Shown here piece by piece: positions 14,839-22,769 of a stretch of 24,909 bases of DNA; within the stretch, counting starts at the first letter, position 1, and every line of letters starts with the position of its first letter. Position numbers and translations under genes: made by a program. Origin of the DNA: DASSHC01 sp035693105. Lineage in GTDB: Bacteria > Chloroflexota > Chloroflexia > Thermomicrobiales > Thermomicrobiaceae. The stretch covers positions 1 to 24,909 of the forward strand of contig DASSHC010000316.1 of the NCBI GenBank assembly GCA_035693105.1, read 5' to 3'. The notes under the pieces were generated by a model. That model was not told the origin of the DNA. It was given only the letters and a program-made list of their open reading frames with translations, and did not search any database.

Positions 14839-15282
14839 ATGAAGACACTCGACGAGTTCAAGACCTTCATCCTGCGCGGCAACGTGGTCGACCTGGCCAT
14901 CGCGGTCGTGCTCGGTGTCGCATTTGGTGCAGTCGTCACCGCGCTGGTCAAGGACATCATCACGCCGTTGATCGCCGCCATCGGCGGGCAGCCGGACTTC
15001 TCGGCGCTCACTTTCACCATCAACAACAGCAAATTCCTCTACGGCGACTTCATCAACGCCGTCGTCAGCTTCCTGATCATCGCGGCGGTCATCTTCTTCC
15101 TGGTGATCAAGCCGCTCAACGCGCTCTTCCGGCGCCTCAAGACCGAGCGCCCGGTCGATGCCACCACCCAGACCTGCCCGCACTGCCTGAGCGAGATCCC
15201 GCTCGCGGCCACCACCTGCGCCTTCTGCACTCGCGACGTGGCGCTGACCGGCGGCGCGCCCGCGCCGGTCGTGGGCGACTGA
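14839..15282 (+). CDS. mscL: Large-conductance mechanosensitive channel with C-terminal zinc ribbon
   Basis: Inner-membrane tension-gated pore that releases solutes during hypo-osmotic shock, acting as a homopentamer. The 147-residue protein has the amphipathic N-helix MKTLDEFKTFILRGNVVDLA, TM1 with the small-residue pore face VLGVAFGAVVTALVKDIITP, a periplasmic loop with NNSKFLYGDFIN, and TM2 VVSFLIIAAVIFFLVIKPLN. The cytoplasmic tail is not the usual plain helix: Cys113, Cys116, Cys127 and Cys130 form a CxxC-x10-CxxC zinc-ribbon pattern (CPHCLSEIPLAATTCAFC). The start is ATG at 14839, with AGGGGAG about 9 bases upstream. It has its own promoter and is followed by repeats, so it is a single-gene unit. 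Function is secure; the role of the ribbon is not. Confidence 0.95.
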   Translation: MKTLDEFKTFILRGNVVDLAIAVVLGVAFGAVVTALVKDIITPLIAAIGGQPDFSALTFTINNSKFLYGDFINAVVSFLIIAAVIFFLVIKPLNALFRRLKTERPVDATTQTCPHCLSEIPLAATTCAFCTRDVALTGGAPAPVVGD

Positions 15283-15410
15283 GGCGGACTGGCCCTCACG
15301 CATCGATTCCTGTTGGGGCAGACTCCCGTGGCTGCCCTGCCTCCCCTACGGCACGGCAACGGGGCAATGGGGAACGTGAGGCGGCTACCGACGGACCATG
15401 TCGTGGGCCG

Positions 15411-15496
15411 CGAGGGCAGGCACGGGGGCCTGCCCTACAAGGGGAACGCCGTGCCCTTCCTGGAGGGGCGGCCCCGCCCTGAGCCTGTCGAAGGGG
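15411..15496. repeat. Intergenic repeat cluster downstream of mscL
   Basis: The gap 15283-15521 carries two repeat types. Positions 15411-15435 are the exact reverse complement of 20073-20097 (25 of 25 bases), and the following 15446-15470 is a diverged copy of the 26-base direct repeats at 19993 and 20053. Positions 15478-15496 are a CCCTGAGCC/TGTCGAAGGG-type repeat common in intergenic DNA of many bacteria. A CTACGGCACGGCA motif at about 15346 recurs near 20103. Confidence 0.75.
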
Positions 15497-15521
15497 GCCA
15501 CCCTCGTTGGCCCACGCACCC

Positions 15522-15866
15522 TTACGGCGTCTGCCGCAGGCCGGTGAGGTTGCCGTCGGCGTCCTTGACGATGGCGATCAGCATGCCGCCGCCGACGTCG
15601 CTGACCGGCCGCTGGATCTCCGCCCCGGCCCCGAGCAGCCCTTCGAGCACCTGGTGAATATCGTCGACCTCCCAGTAGCCGACCGGCTCGGTGATGCCCT
15701 GGCTGTGCCCGTTGGGATCCAGCCCCAGCTCTTGATCCCCCACCCGGAACCCGACGTAGTACGGCGCGTCCGTGTACGGCGCGACACCCAGAAGCTGCTG
15801 GTACAGCGCCTTCGCCTGGGCGAGATCGGTCACGGGGTAGATAATCGTGCGAAGCCCTGAGGTCAT
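15522..15866 (-). CDS. VOC-superfamily (glyoxalase/bleomycin-resistance-like) protein
   Basis: A 114-residue single-module vicinal-oxygen-chelate protein with the beta-alpha-beta-beta-beta pattern: LRTIIYPVTDLAQAKALYQQLLG, then YVGFRVGDQELGLDP, then a second half GYWEVDDIHQVLEGLLGAGAE and GMLIAIVKDADGNLTGL. Such proteins bind metal and act as lyases, dioxygenases or drug-binding proteins; many standalone copies have no known substrate. A complete metal-ligand set is not obvious here. The ATG at 15866 has AAGGAG about 8 bases upstream. It is single-gene, on the minus strand, separated by 131 bases from the guanidino-enzyme gene. That gap contains a GTTGAC...GTCAAC inverted repeat near 15895-15916. 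Confidence 0.85.
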   Translation of the reverse strand: MTSGLRTIIYPVTDLAQAKALYQQLLGVAPYTDAPYYVGFRVGDQELGLDPNGHSQGITEPVGYWEVDDIHQVLEGLLGAGAEIQRPVSDVGGGMLIAIVKDADGNLTGLRQTP

Positions 15867-15997
15867 GCGGTGCTCCTTCTCTGCGCTCGGTCAGGTTGAC
15901 CGCGAATCGTTCGTCAACTGGATGACGAACGGCGAAGGGAACGTGTGACCGGTGGACGGGCAGGCCGCGCGCCCGCGCCGGCTCGACCTGGCGAGCC

Positions 15998-16882
15998 TCA
16001 ACGCATTGGCATCTGGCGCAGGAGCGGCCGGGTCAGGCAGGTCGGGCCACCGGTGCGGTTGTGCGAGATCTCGTCCCCGGCGAAGACGGTCGCCTCGCAG
16101 CCGGCCGCGCGCAGCCGCTTGGCGGTGACCGCGTTCTCGCGCAGCAGCAGGCAACGGCGCGGCGCCAGCGCCAGCACGTTGGGCCCCTGGCTGGCGAACT
16201 CCTCGTCCGGCACCTCGATGAGGTCCCAGCCGCGCGCCTCCAGCAGCTCGACCAGCCGTGCCGGCAGCAGCGGCAGATAGACCACCGCCAGGCGCTCGTC
16301 GACCGGGCTGATCAGCGAGAGGAGGTGCAGCACCTCGCCGCGCCCGTGCCAGTGCGGCAGGTCGTAGGCGATGACCGCGACGCCCTGCGCGGCCAAGAGG
16401 GCGCGGAGCTGCTCGATGCCGGCGTCGTTGCTGCGGTAGCTGCGCCCGACGATCAGCGTCTGGGGATCGAGCCAGAGGGTATCGCCCCCCTCAAGCGTGC
16501 CCGGCGCTTCGATCCGGCCAACGACCGGCACGCCCAGCTCGGCCAGCGTGCGCTCGGCCAGAGCCACCTCGCCCAGCCGCAGATCTTTGCCGGGCCGCAA
16601 GAGGATCACCCCCTGGTCGGTGGTCAGGAGCGGGTCGAAGGGGAAGATGGCGTCCTGCAAGCCCGGCTCGTCGATCTCGCCGCAGATCACCTCGGCGCCC
16701 GCCGCCTGCAGGATGCGGCGAAAGGTGGCGTGCTCGCGCGCGGCCAGCGCGTGGTCGATCGGCCGCAGGTAGCCGAAGGCCTCCCAGGAGACCTCGGGGC
16801 CGGGCGGCACCGGCGGGAAGACCAGCACCCGCCGCAGCGGCGCCACCATCGACTGCCCACCCCAGGCCCGGCTCTCCGTCAT
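15998..16882 (-). CDS. Guanidino-group-modifying enzyme (arginine deiminase / dimethylargininase family)
   Basis: A 294-residue amidinotransferase-fold hydrolase predicted to release citrulline from arginine or methylated arginine, or to act on a related guanidino or carbamoyl compound. The catalytic set is visible: Glu131 and Asp134 in GTLEGGDTLW, His186 in EVLHLLS and nucleophile Cys282 in GGPTCLTRPLL near the C-terminus. The N-terminal RPIDHALAAREH and DPLLTTDQG segments are typical of the DDAH-like branch. I chose ATG at 16882 (MTESRAW) because GAGGGAG lies about 5 bases upstream. The frame continues to 17041, but that would overlap the divergent M24 gene and its control region. No arc operon partners are present, which argues against the classical arginine fermentation route. 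Confidence 0.88.
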   Translation of the reverse strand: MTESRAWGGQSMVAPLRRVLVFPPVPPGPEVSWEAFGYLRPIDHALAAREHATFRRILQAAGAEVICGEIDEPGLQDAIFPFDPLLTTDQGVILLRPGKDLRLGEVALAERTLAELGVPVVGRIEAPGTLEGGDTLWLDPQTLIVGRSYRSNDAGIEQLRALLAAQGVAVIAYDLPHWHGRGEVLHLLSLISPVDERLAVVYLPLLPARLVELLEARGWDLIEVPDEEFASQGPNVLALAPRRCLLLRENAVTAKRLRAAGCEATVFAGDEISHNRTGGPTCLTRPLLRQMPMR

Positions 16883-16940
16883 CGCGCTCCCTCTCTCGTC
16901 ATCTACCTTCGGTCGCCATACCCAGCGCCCCGCGCAATCG

Positions 16941-16969
16941 TAGCGCCCGCCGTCCGACTCGGCTATGCT
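16941..16969 (+). promoter_or_regulatory. Weak predicted promoter of the M24 peptidase gene
   Basis: TATGCT (16964-16969) is a fair -10 box about 45 bases before the ATG. TAGCGC (16941-16946), 17 bases upstream, is a poor -35. It lies in the 130-base divergent gap with the guanidino-enzyme gene. Confidence 0.25.
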
Positions 16970-17012
16970 GGCGCGGCGTTGGAACAATGGCACCAGAGAG
17001 GTGGGGACGGAC

Positions 17013-18116
<1,104 letters not shown>

Positions 18117-18126
18117 CGTCAACCAC

Positions 18127-18155
18127 TTGCAACACCGTAAATACGGTGGTAATCT
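18127..18155 (+). promoter_or_regulatory. Promoter with a palindromic operator filling its spacer
   Basis: TTGCAA (18127-18132) and TAATCT (18150-18155, with TG one base upstream as in an extended -10) are 17 bases apart. The spacer is occupied by the palindrome CACCGTA-AA-TACGGTG (18133-18148), with seven-base perfect arms. The following gene encodes a protein with a ribbon-helix-helix domain, whose dimers usually bind such short palindromes, so autorepression is a natural inference. No second copy of the site was noticed in the window. Confidence 0.6.
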
Positions 18156-18193
18156 GAAGCAAACCTAGCGGCATTCGTCCGAGGAGGTGCTTC

Positions 18194-18856
18194 ATGCCAT
18201 CGAGTGCCGATCGCAAGCGGCTGGAAGTTCCGACCCACCTGCACGAGCGGCTGGTCGAGATCGCCATCGACGAGGACCGCACCGTCGCCAGCGTGGTGCA
18301 GGAGATCATCACGCTCGGGCTGAGCCAGTATCAGTCACGGCTGGCGCCGGAGGCGGGCGCGGTGCGCTTCACCGAGCGCGCCGCCCGGGCGCTGGCCTTC
18401 GCCCGCGAGGAGGCGGCGCCCTTCAACCACAACTACCTCGGCACCGAGCACCTGCTGCTCGGCCTCCTGCGCGAGGGCGAGGGGGTCGCGGCGCGCGTGC
18501 TCGACAAGTTCGACGTCACGCTGCCGGCGCTGCGGGAGTACGTCGGCTACCACTTCGGCCGTGGCGCAGGCCGGGCGTCCGGCAGCCCCGGCTGGGTTCC
18601 GCGCGCCCGGCGTGCGCTGGCGCTGGCCGCCGAGGAGGCCGAGCGCTTCGGCAGCCACTCCGTCGGCACCGAGCACCTGCTGCTCGGCCTGACCGAGGTG
18701 CGCGACGGCATGGCCGCGCGCATGCTGGGCAGCTTCGGCGTGCTCGACGAGGTGCGCAAGGAGACGTTGCGCTTCATCCTCGGCGACGCGGGTGCGGGTA
18801 GCCCGCCGCCCGCGCCGGAGCCGCCCGCGGCAGCCGCTCCCCAGCCGGAGGATTGA
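18194..18856 (+). CDS. Ribbon-helix-helix domain fused to two Clp N-terminal repeats
   Basis: A 220-residue protein joining two modules. Residues about 8-48 (KRLEVPTHLHERLVEIAIDE then TVASVVQEIITLGLSQY) fit a CopG/Arc-type ribbon-helix-helix: one strand, two helices and a conserved turn. Residues about 58-112 and 133-198 are two Clp_N repeats, each with the hallmark GTEHLLLGL (YLGTEHLLLGLLREGEG and SVGTEHLLLGLTEVRDG), as found at the N-terminus of ClpA/ClpC chaperones where adaptors and substrates dock. No AAA+ ATPase module follows, and the tail is a disordered Pro/Ala-rich stretch. ATG at 18194 has GAGGAGGTG about 5 bases upstream. The gene has its own promoter and putative operator. A DNA-binding regulator that senses or delivers Clp clients is inference. 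Confidence 0.85.
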   Translation: MPSSADRKRLEVPTHLHERLVEIAIDEDRTVASVVQEIITLGLSQYQSRLAPEAGAVRFTERAARALAFAREEAAPFNHNYLGTEHLLLGLLREGEGVAARVLDKFDVTLPALREYVGYHFGRGAGRASGSPGWVPRARRALALAAEEAERFGSHSVGTEHLLLGLTEVRDGMAARMLGSFGVLDEVRKETLRFILGDAGAGSPPPAPEPPAAAAPQPED

Positions 18857-18871
18857 GGGCTTGCCTTTCCC

Positions 18872-19789
18872 TCAGCGTCCGGCGAGGCGAGCGGCGACCG
18901 GGGCGAAGGACTCCATCAGCTCGTCTCCGACCACGAGGTAGGAGATACCGAGCGTCTCGCGGCGCCGCTCGAGCTGGGCGCACATCTCGTCCAGCGTGCC
19001 GGAGATGGCCGCCACCGAACCCGAGCGCGCCAATTGCTCGGCGTTCATGCCCATACGCGCCAGGTAGCTCGGTAGCTGGCCGCCGACCGCCATCAGGTTG
19101 AGGTTCAGCTCCAGGTGCGCGAAGCGTTCGGGCGCCGCCGCGCGCAGCCAGTCGATCATGTCGGCGACCGCATCCTCGGTCCCCTGCGGGCCGACGCCGA
19201 GGGCGACGATATCCGCTTTGCGCGCGGCTAGCGCGAGCATGCGCCGGCCGCTGCCGGCGACCAGCAACGGCGGGTGGGGCTGCTGCGGTGGGCGCGGGCC
19301 GACCGTGGCGTCCTCCAGGTGGTAGTAGGGGCCGTCGACGCTGACCCGCTCGCCCGCCAGCAGCGCCGTGATGATGTCGAGCGCCTGCCCCAGCCGCGCC
19401 ACGCGCACGCCGCCTGAATCAAAGGGCAGACCCAGCATCGCGTTTTCGGCGGCGGAGGCGGGGCGGCCGGCGCCCAGACCCAGCTCGCAGCGCCCGCCGG
19501 AGAGGGCGTCGAGCGTGGCGGTGTCCTTGGCCACCAGCACCGGGGAGCGGAAGTCGTTGGCGAGCACGTAGGTGCCCAGGCGCAACCGCGTCGTCGCCAC
19601 CGCGGCGGCGGTCAGCGCCAGGAACGGGGCGAAGAGGTGCGCCAGGTTGTCGGGCACGACCAGCGTGTCGTAGCCGAGCGCCTCAACCCGGCGCGCCCGC
19701 GCCAGCCAGTCCTCCGCCGAGCCGGCCGCGCCGGACACCACGCCGAAGCGAAACGGACGGTTGCGCTGGGGCAGCGGTTGATCGAGCAT
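18872..19789 (-). CDS. LLM-class flavin-dependent oxidoreductase (probable F420-dependent)
   Basis: A 305-residue TIM-barrel oxidoreductase of the bacterial-luciferase-like superfamily, using F420 or FMN to oxidise or reduce an unknown substrate. Motifs include FRFGVV at the first strand, RRVEALGYDTLVVPDNL, TTRLRLGTYVLANDFR, LDALSGGRCELGLGAGR, GPYYHLEDATVGPRP and a C-terminal GISYLVVGDELMESFAPV. It resembles the F420 MSMEG_2516-like subgroup. I chose ATG at 19789, with GGAG eight bases upstream, over the GTG at 19798. It is an intact paralogue of the pseudogene at 5866-6686, matching it across the barrel and ending in a similar AARLAG. It is convergent with the RHH-Clp_N gene. Confidence 0.9.
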   Translation of the reverse strand: MLDQPLPQRNRPFRFGVVSGAAGSAEDWLARARRVEALGYDTLVVPDNLAHLFAPFLALTAAAVATTRLRLGTYVLANDFRSPVLVAKDTATLDALSGGRCELGLGAGRPASAAENAMLGLPFDSGGVRVARLGQALDIITALLAGERVSVDGPYYHLEDATVGPRPPQQPHPPLLVAGSGRRMLALAARKADIVALGVGPQGTEDAVADMIDWLRAAAPERFAHLELNLNLMAVGGQLPSYLARMGMNAEQLARSGSVAAISGTLDEMCAQLERRRETLGISYLVVGDELMESFAPVAARLAGR

Positions 19790-19859
19790 GGGTTGCACTC
19801 CAAACGGGGTCGGCTTCGCGCCCCGGATGAACCCACTCCAGGGCGTGTTCGATCCATCG

Positions 19860-19889
19860 AGGCTACGGCGTGCGCGCGGAGCGCGTCAA
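19860..19889 (-). promoter_or_regulatory. Predicted promoter of the LLM oxidoreductase gene
   Basis: On the minus strand TTGACG (19889-19884) and TAGCCT (19865-19860) are 18 bases apart, about 70 bases before the ATG. The -35 is good and the -10 moderate. Confidence 0.38.
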
Positions 19890-19948
19890 GGGCCGCGCCA
19901 ACCGGCACGCGTGACACGAAGACGGCGCGGCTCCCCGGAGCATTGGTG

Positions 19949-20103
19949 GCAGGCCACGAGGGCAGACACAGAGGTCTGCCCCTACAGGGGGAACGCCGTG
20001 CCCATCCTGTAGGGGCAGACCCATATCGTCGGGGTGAGCCACGACGATCATGACGCCGTGCCCATCCTGTAGGGGCAGGCCCCCGTGCCTGCCCTCGTCG
20101 TGC
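19949..20103. repeat. Palindromic intergenic repeat array between LLM and hemW genes
   Basis: The 344-base gap 19790-20133 has no gene. Two exact 26-base direct repeats start at 19993 and 20053 (offset 60 bases). The outer parts, about 19949-19985 and 20068-20103, are imperfect inverted copies of each other, both built on GAGGGCAG...CTGCCCCTAC. Positions 20073-20097 are the exact reverse complement of 15411-15435, so the same element sits downstream of mscL in the opposite orientation. Confidence 0.8.
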
Positions 20104-20133
20104 TACGGCACGGCAGCGGAGAAAGCGGGCACG

Positions 20134-21324
20134 TCAGCCCGCGATGGGCGCCGGCTCGGGCAGGAAGCGGGCGGCGACGTCGTTGGCCAGCAGCAGCCCC
20201 CGGCGCGTCAGCCGCAGCCGCGCGCCGTCCCAGTCGAGCAGCCCCAGCGCGCCCAATTCGCTGATCTGCGGGCCGAAGGTTGCTTCCAGCGACCGGCCGT
20301 GGCGGGCGCGGAAGGCGGCGTCCGCGACGCCGTCGCGCACCAGCCGCAGCCCGAGCATCAGCGTCTCGCCGATGGCGGTCGCCTCGTCGAGCGACTCGCT
20401 GAAGTCGAGCGGGAGCCGGCCGGCGCGGCAGGCGGCGATATACTCGGCGGTCGGGCGCAGGTTGCTGCAGCGGCGCGTGCCGAGGTGGGCGTGGGCTCCG
20501 GCGCCCAGCCCGAGATATTGGCCGTTGCGCCAGTAGATGGCGTTGTGGCGCGACTCCAGCCCTGGCTCGCGCGCCCAGTTGGAGACCTCGTAGTGCTCCC
20601 AGCCGGCGGCCGCCAGCCGGTCGATGGCCAGCTCGTACATGTCTGCGGTGGCGTCGTCGTCGGGCAGGATCAGCTTGCCGCGCCGCACGGCCTTCTGGTA
20701 GGGCGTGCCCGGCTCGACGATCAGCGAGTAGAGCGAGAGGTGCTCCGGCTGCCAGGCGAGCATGGCGTCGAGGTCGGACCGCCAGTCGTCGAGCGTCTGC
20801 CCCGGCCAGCCGAAGATGAAGTCGAGGCTGATGTTGTCGAAACCCGCCGCACGCGCCGCCGCGAGGGCCCGCGCCGGCACGTCCGGCTTGTGCGCCCGGC
20901 CCAGCACCTTCAGCCCGCGCGCCGCCAGCGTCTGCACGCCGATGCTCAGCCGGTTGACCCCGGCCCGGCGCAGGCCGCGCAGCCGCGCCGGCTCCAGCCC
21001 CTCGGGGTTGGCCTCCAGCGACACCTCGGCGTCGTCCGGGAGGCGGAAATGCGCACGCAGCGCGGCCACGACGCGCGCGATGTCGTCCGGCTCCAGCAAG
21101 GACGGCGTGCCGCCGCCGAAGAAGATCGTCTCGGCGGCGATCGGCCCGAGCGCCGCCCCGGTCAGCGTGATCTCCTGGAGCAGCGCGTCGACGTAGGCGG
21201 GGATCAACCCCTCCTGGTGGGCGTAGGTGTTGAAGTCGCAGTAGGGGCAGATGCGGGTGCAGAAGGGGATGTGGACGTAGATGCCGAAGGGGGCATCCGG
21301 TGCGGCGGGAGCGGGCGGGATCAC
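20134..21324 (-). CDS. hemW: HemW-like radical SAM protein (coproporphyrinogen III oxidase-like)
   Basis: A 396-residue cytoplasmic radical SAM protein of the HemN/HemW family; HemW members bind heme and insert it into targets such as respiratory enzymes rather than oxidising coproporphyrinogen. The 4Fe-4S motif Cys22-x3-Cys26-x2-Cys29 lies in HIPFCTRICPYCDF, followed by the SAM-binding FFGGGTPSLL, the EANPEG strand, NRLSIGVQT and the HemN C-terminal domain with YEVSNWARE and LGLGAGAHAHLG. The motif C-x3-C-x2-C without a fourth neighbouring Cys is typical of HemW. The start is GTG at 21324, the first in-frame codon compatible with the domain; GGAG is about 10 bases upstream. No other heme genes are near. 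Family is firm; the choice of HemW over HemN is strong but not absolute. Confidence 0.88.
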   Translation of the reverse strand: MIPPAPAAPDAPFGIYVHIPFCTRICPYCDFNTYAHQEGLIPAYVDALLQEITLTGAALGPIAAETIFFGGGTPSLLEPDDIARVVAALRAHFRLPDDAEVSLEANPEGLEPARLRGLRRAGVNRLSIGVQTLAARGLKVLGRAHKPDVPARALAAARAAGFDNISLDFIFGWPGQTLDDWRSDLDAMLAWQPEHLSLYSLIVEPGTPYQKAVRRGKLILPDDDATADMYELAIDRLAAAGWEHYEVSNWAREPGLESRHNAIYWRNGQYLGLGAGAHAHLGTRRCSNLRPTAEYIAACRAGRLPLDFSESLDEATAIGETLMLGLRLVRDGVADAAFRARHGRSLEATFGPQISELGALGLLDWDGARLRLTRRGLLLANDVAARFLPEPAPIAG

Positions 21325-21360
21325 GGCGAATCGGCTCCGTTCATCGTTCGTTCACCCGAA

Positions 21361-21366
21361 AGTATA
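21361..21366 (-). promoter_or_regulatory. -10 box upstream of hemW
   Basis: TATACT on the minus strand (21366-21361) lies about 37 bases before the GTG start. No convincing -35 was seen 16-18 bases upstream, so this is tentative. Confidence 0.35.
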
Positions 21367-21396
21367 CCCTACCCCCTGTCAGCGTGAGCCCCCTCC

Positions 21397-21579
21397 TTGT
21401 CATCCTGAGCCGCAGCGAAGGATCTCTCATCAGCATCAAGCGGCAGTGATTGTGCCGGACAGGGGAGATTCTTCGGCTGCGGCCTCAGCATGACAGGTGG
21501 GAGAATGGTCTCTCCTTATGGAGCGGAAGCAACCCAGGAGCTGACAAGAGATCCTTCGTCTGCGGCCTCAGGATGACAG
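21397..21579. repeat. Three copies of a GTCATCCTGAG...GGATCTC intergenic repeat
   Basis: The gap 21325-21593 between hemW and the VWA gene contains one copy at about 21397-21426 and two inverted copies at about 21465-21496 and 21548-21579, each about 30 bases with a few differences. They could fold into alternative hairpins at the 3' end of the VWA message. The sequence resembles a repeat seen between genes in many environmental bacterial genomes. Confidence 0.8.
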
Positions 21580-21593
21580 GTGAATCGGGTCAC

Positions 21594-22769
21594 TCACCCC
21601 GCCCGGGCGGCGACGATGCCTTGGCGGGAGGCCCAGAGAGTGAGGTCGCGGCGCTGGATGGCGGCGGCCAGCAGCTCGGGGAAGAGGTCGGGGGTGCAGG
21701 CGAAGGCCGGCACGCCGAGCGCGGCCAGCGCGGCGGCGCGGCGCTCGTGGTAGATCGGCGCGCCCTGGTCGTTGAGCGCCAGCAGGCAGACCATCTGCAC
21801 CCCGCTGCCGACCAGCGCCGCCGCCCGCTTGAGCAGCTCGTTCCCGTTGCCGCCCTCATAGAGGTCGGTGATCAGCACCAGGATCGTGTCCGCCGGCCGC
21901 GCGATCACGCCCTGGCAGTAGGCGAGCGCGCGGTTGATGTCGGTGCCGCCGCCGAGCTGGGTGCCGAAGAGGAGCTCGACGGGGTCGTGCAACTCGTCGG
22001 TCAGATCGACCACGGCGGTGTCGAAGACGACCAGGCGCGTGTTGAGCGCGCGCAGCGAGGCCAGCGCCGCGCCGAAGATGCTGGAGTAGATCACCGAGGT
22101 CGCCATCGAGCCGCTCTGGTCGATGCAGAGGATGATGTCGCGCAGGGAACGCCGCTTGTGGCCGTAGCCGATCAGCTTCTCGGGGATGATGGTGCGCATG
22201 GCCGGCTGGTAGTGCTTGAGATTGGCGCGGATAGTGCGGTCCCAGTCGATCTCCTGCGGACGCGGGCGGGTGGTGCGCGCGGCGCGGTGCAGGCTACCGC
22301 GCACCGCCTGCACCGTCTTCGTGTAGAGCCGCCGCTCCAGCTCCTCGACCACCTGCCGCACCACGGCACGCGCCGTCTCCCGGGTCCGCTCCGGCAGCAC
22401 GCGGTTGAGCGAGAGGAGCGTCGCCACCAGGTGGACATCGGGCTCGACCGCCGCCAGCAGCTCCGGCTCCAGCAGCATCCGGCGCAGGCCGAGCCGCTCC
22501 AGCGCATCCTGCTGCAGCACGCGCACGACCGGCGCGGGGAAGTAGGTGCGGATATCGCCCAGCCAGCGGTTGACCCGCGGCGCCGAGGCGTCCAGGCCGG
22601 CCTGCCGCTCGCTGCTCTCACTGCCGTAGAGCGCGCCCAGTACCCGGTCCATGCCCGCGTCGGCGCCGCTCAGCGCCACATCCAGCCCTGCCCCCGCGCC
22701 GGCTGGCCCCGCTTCGCCGCCCAGCACCAGCCGCCAGCGGCGCAGCCGCTCCGCCTCGTCAACCGGCAT
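21594..22769 (-). CDS. VWA-domain protein of a MoxR-associated (YehP-like) system
   Basis: A 391-residue cytoplasmic protein. Residues 1-205 are helical and contain RYL-like and Arg-rich stretches (VEELERRLYTKTVQAVRGS). Residues about 211-390 form a von Willebrand A domain with a complete MIDAS: Asp217-x-Ser219-x-Ser221 in CIDQSGSM, Thr in GGGTDINRA and Asp in LITDLYEGG. These coordinate Mg2+ and bind an acidic ligand, usually in concert with a MoxR AAA+ ATPase. I chose ATG at 22769 (MPVDEAERL); upstream codons in frame encode Cys/Trp-rich noise overlapping the neighbour. It overlaps the end of the DUF5682-like gene by 11 bases, so they are translationally coupled. Resembles E. coli YehP in length and context. 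Confidence 0.87.
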   Translation of the reverse strand: MPVDEAERLRRWRLVLGGEAGPAGAGAGLDVALSGADAGMDRVLGALYGSESSERQAGLDASAPRVNRWLGDIRTYFPAPVVRVLQQDALERLGLRRMLLEPELLAAVEPDVHLVATLLSLNRVLPERTRETARAVVRQVVEELERRLYTKTVQAVRGSLHRAARTTRPRPQEIDWDRTIRANLKHYQPAMRTIIPEKLIGYGHKRRSLRDIILCIDQSGSMATSVIYSSIFGAALASLRALNTRLVVFDTAVVDLTDELHDPVELLFGTQLGGGTDINRALAYCQGVIARPADTILVLITDLYEGGNGNELLKRAAALVGSGVQMVCLLALNDQGAPIYHERRAAALAALGVPAFACTPDLFPELLAAAIQRRDLTLWASRQGIVAARAG

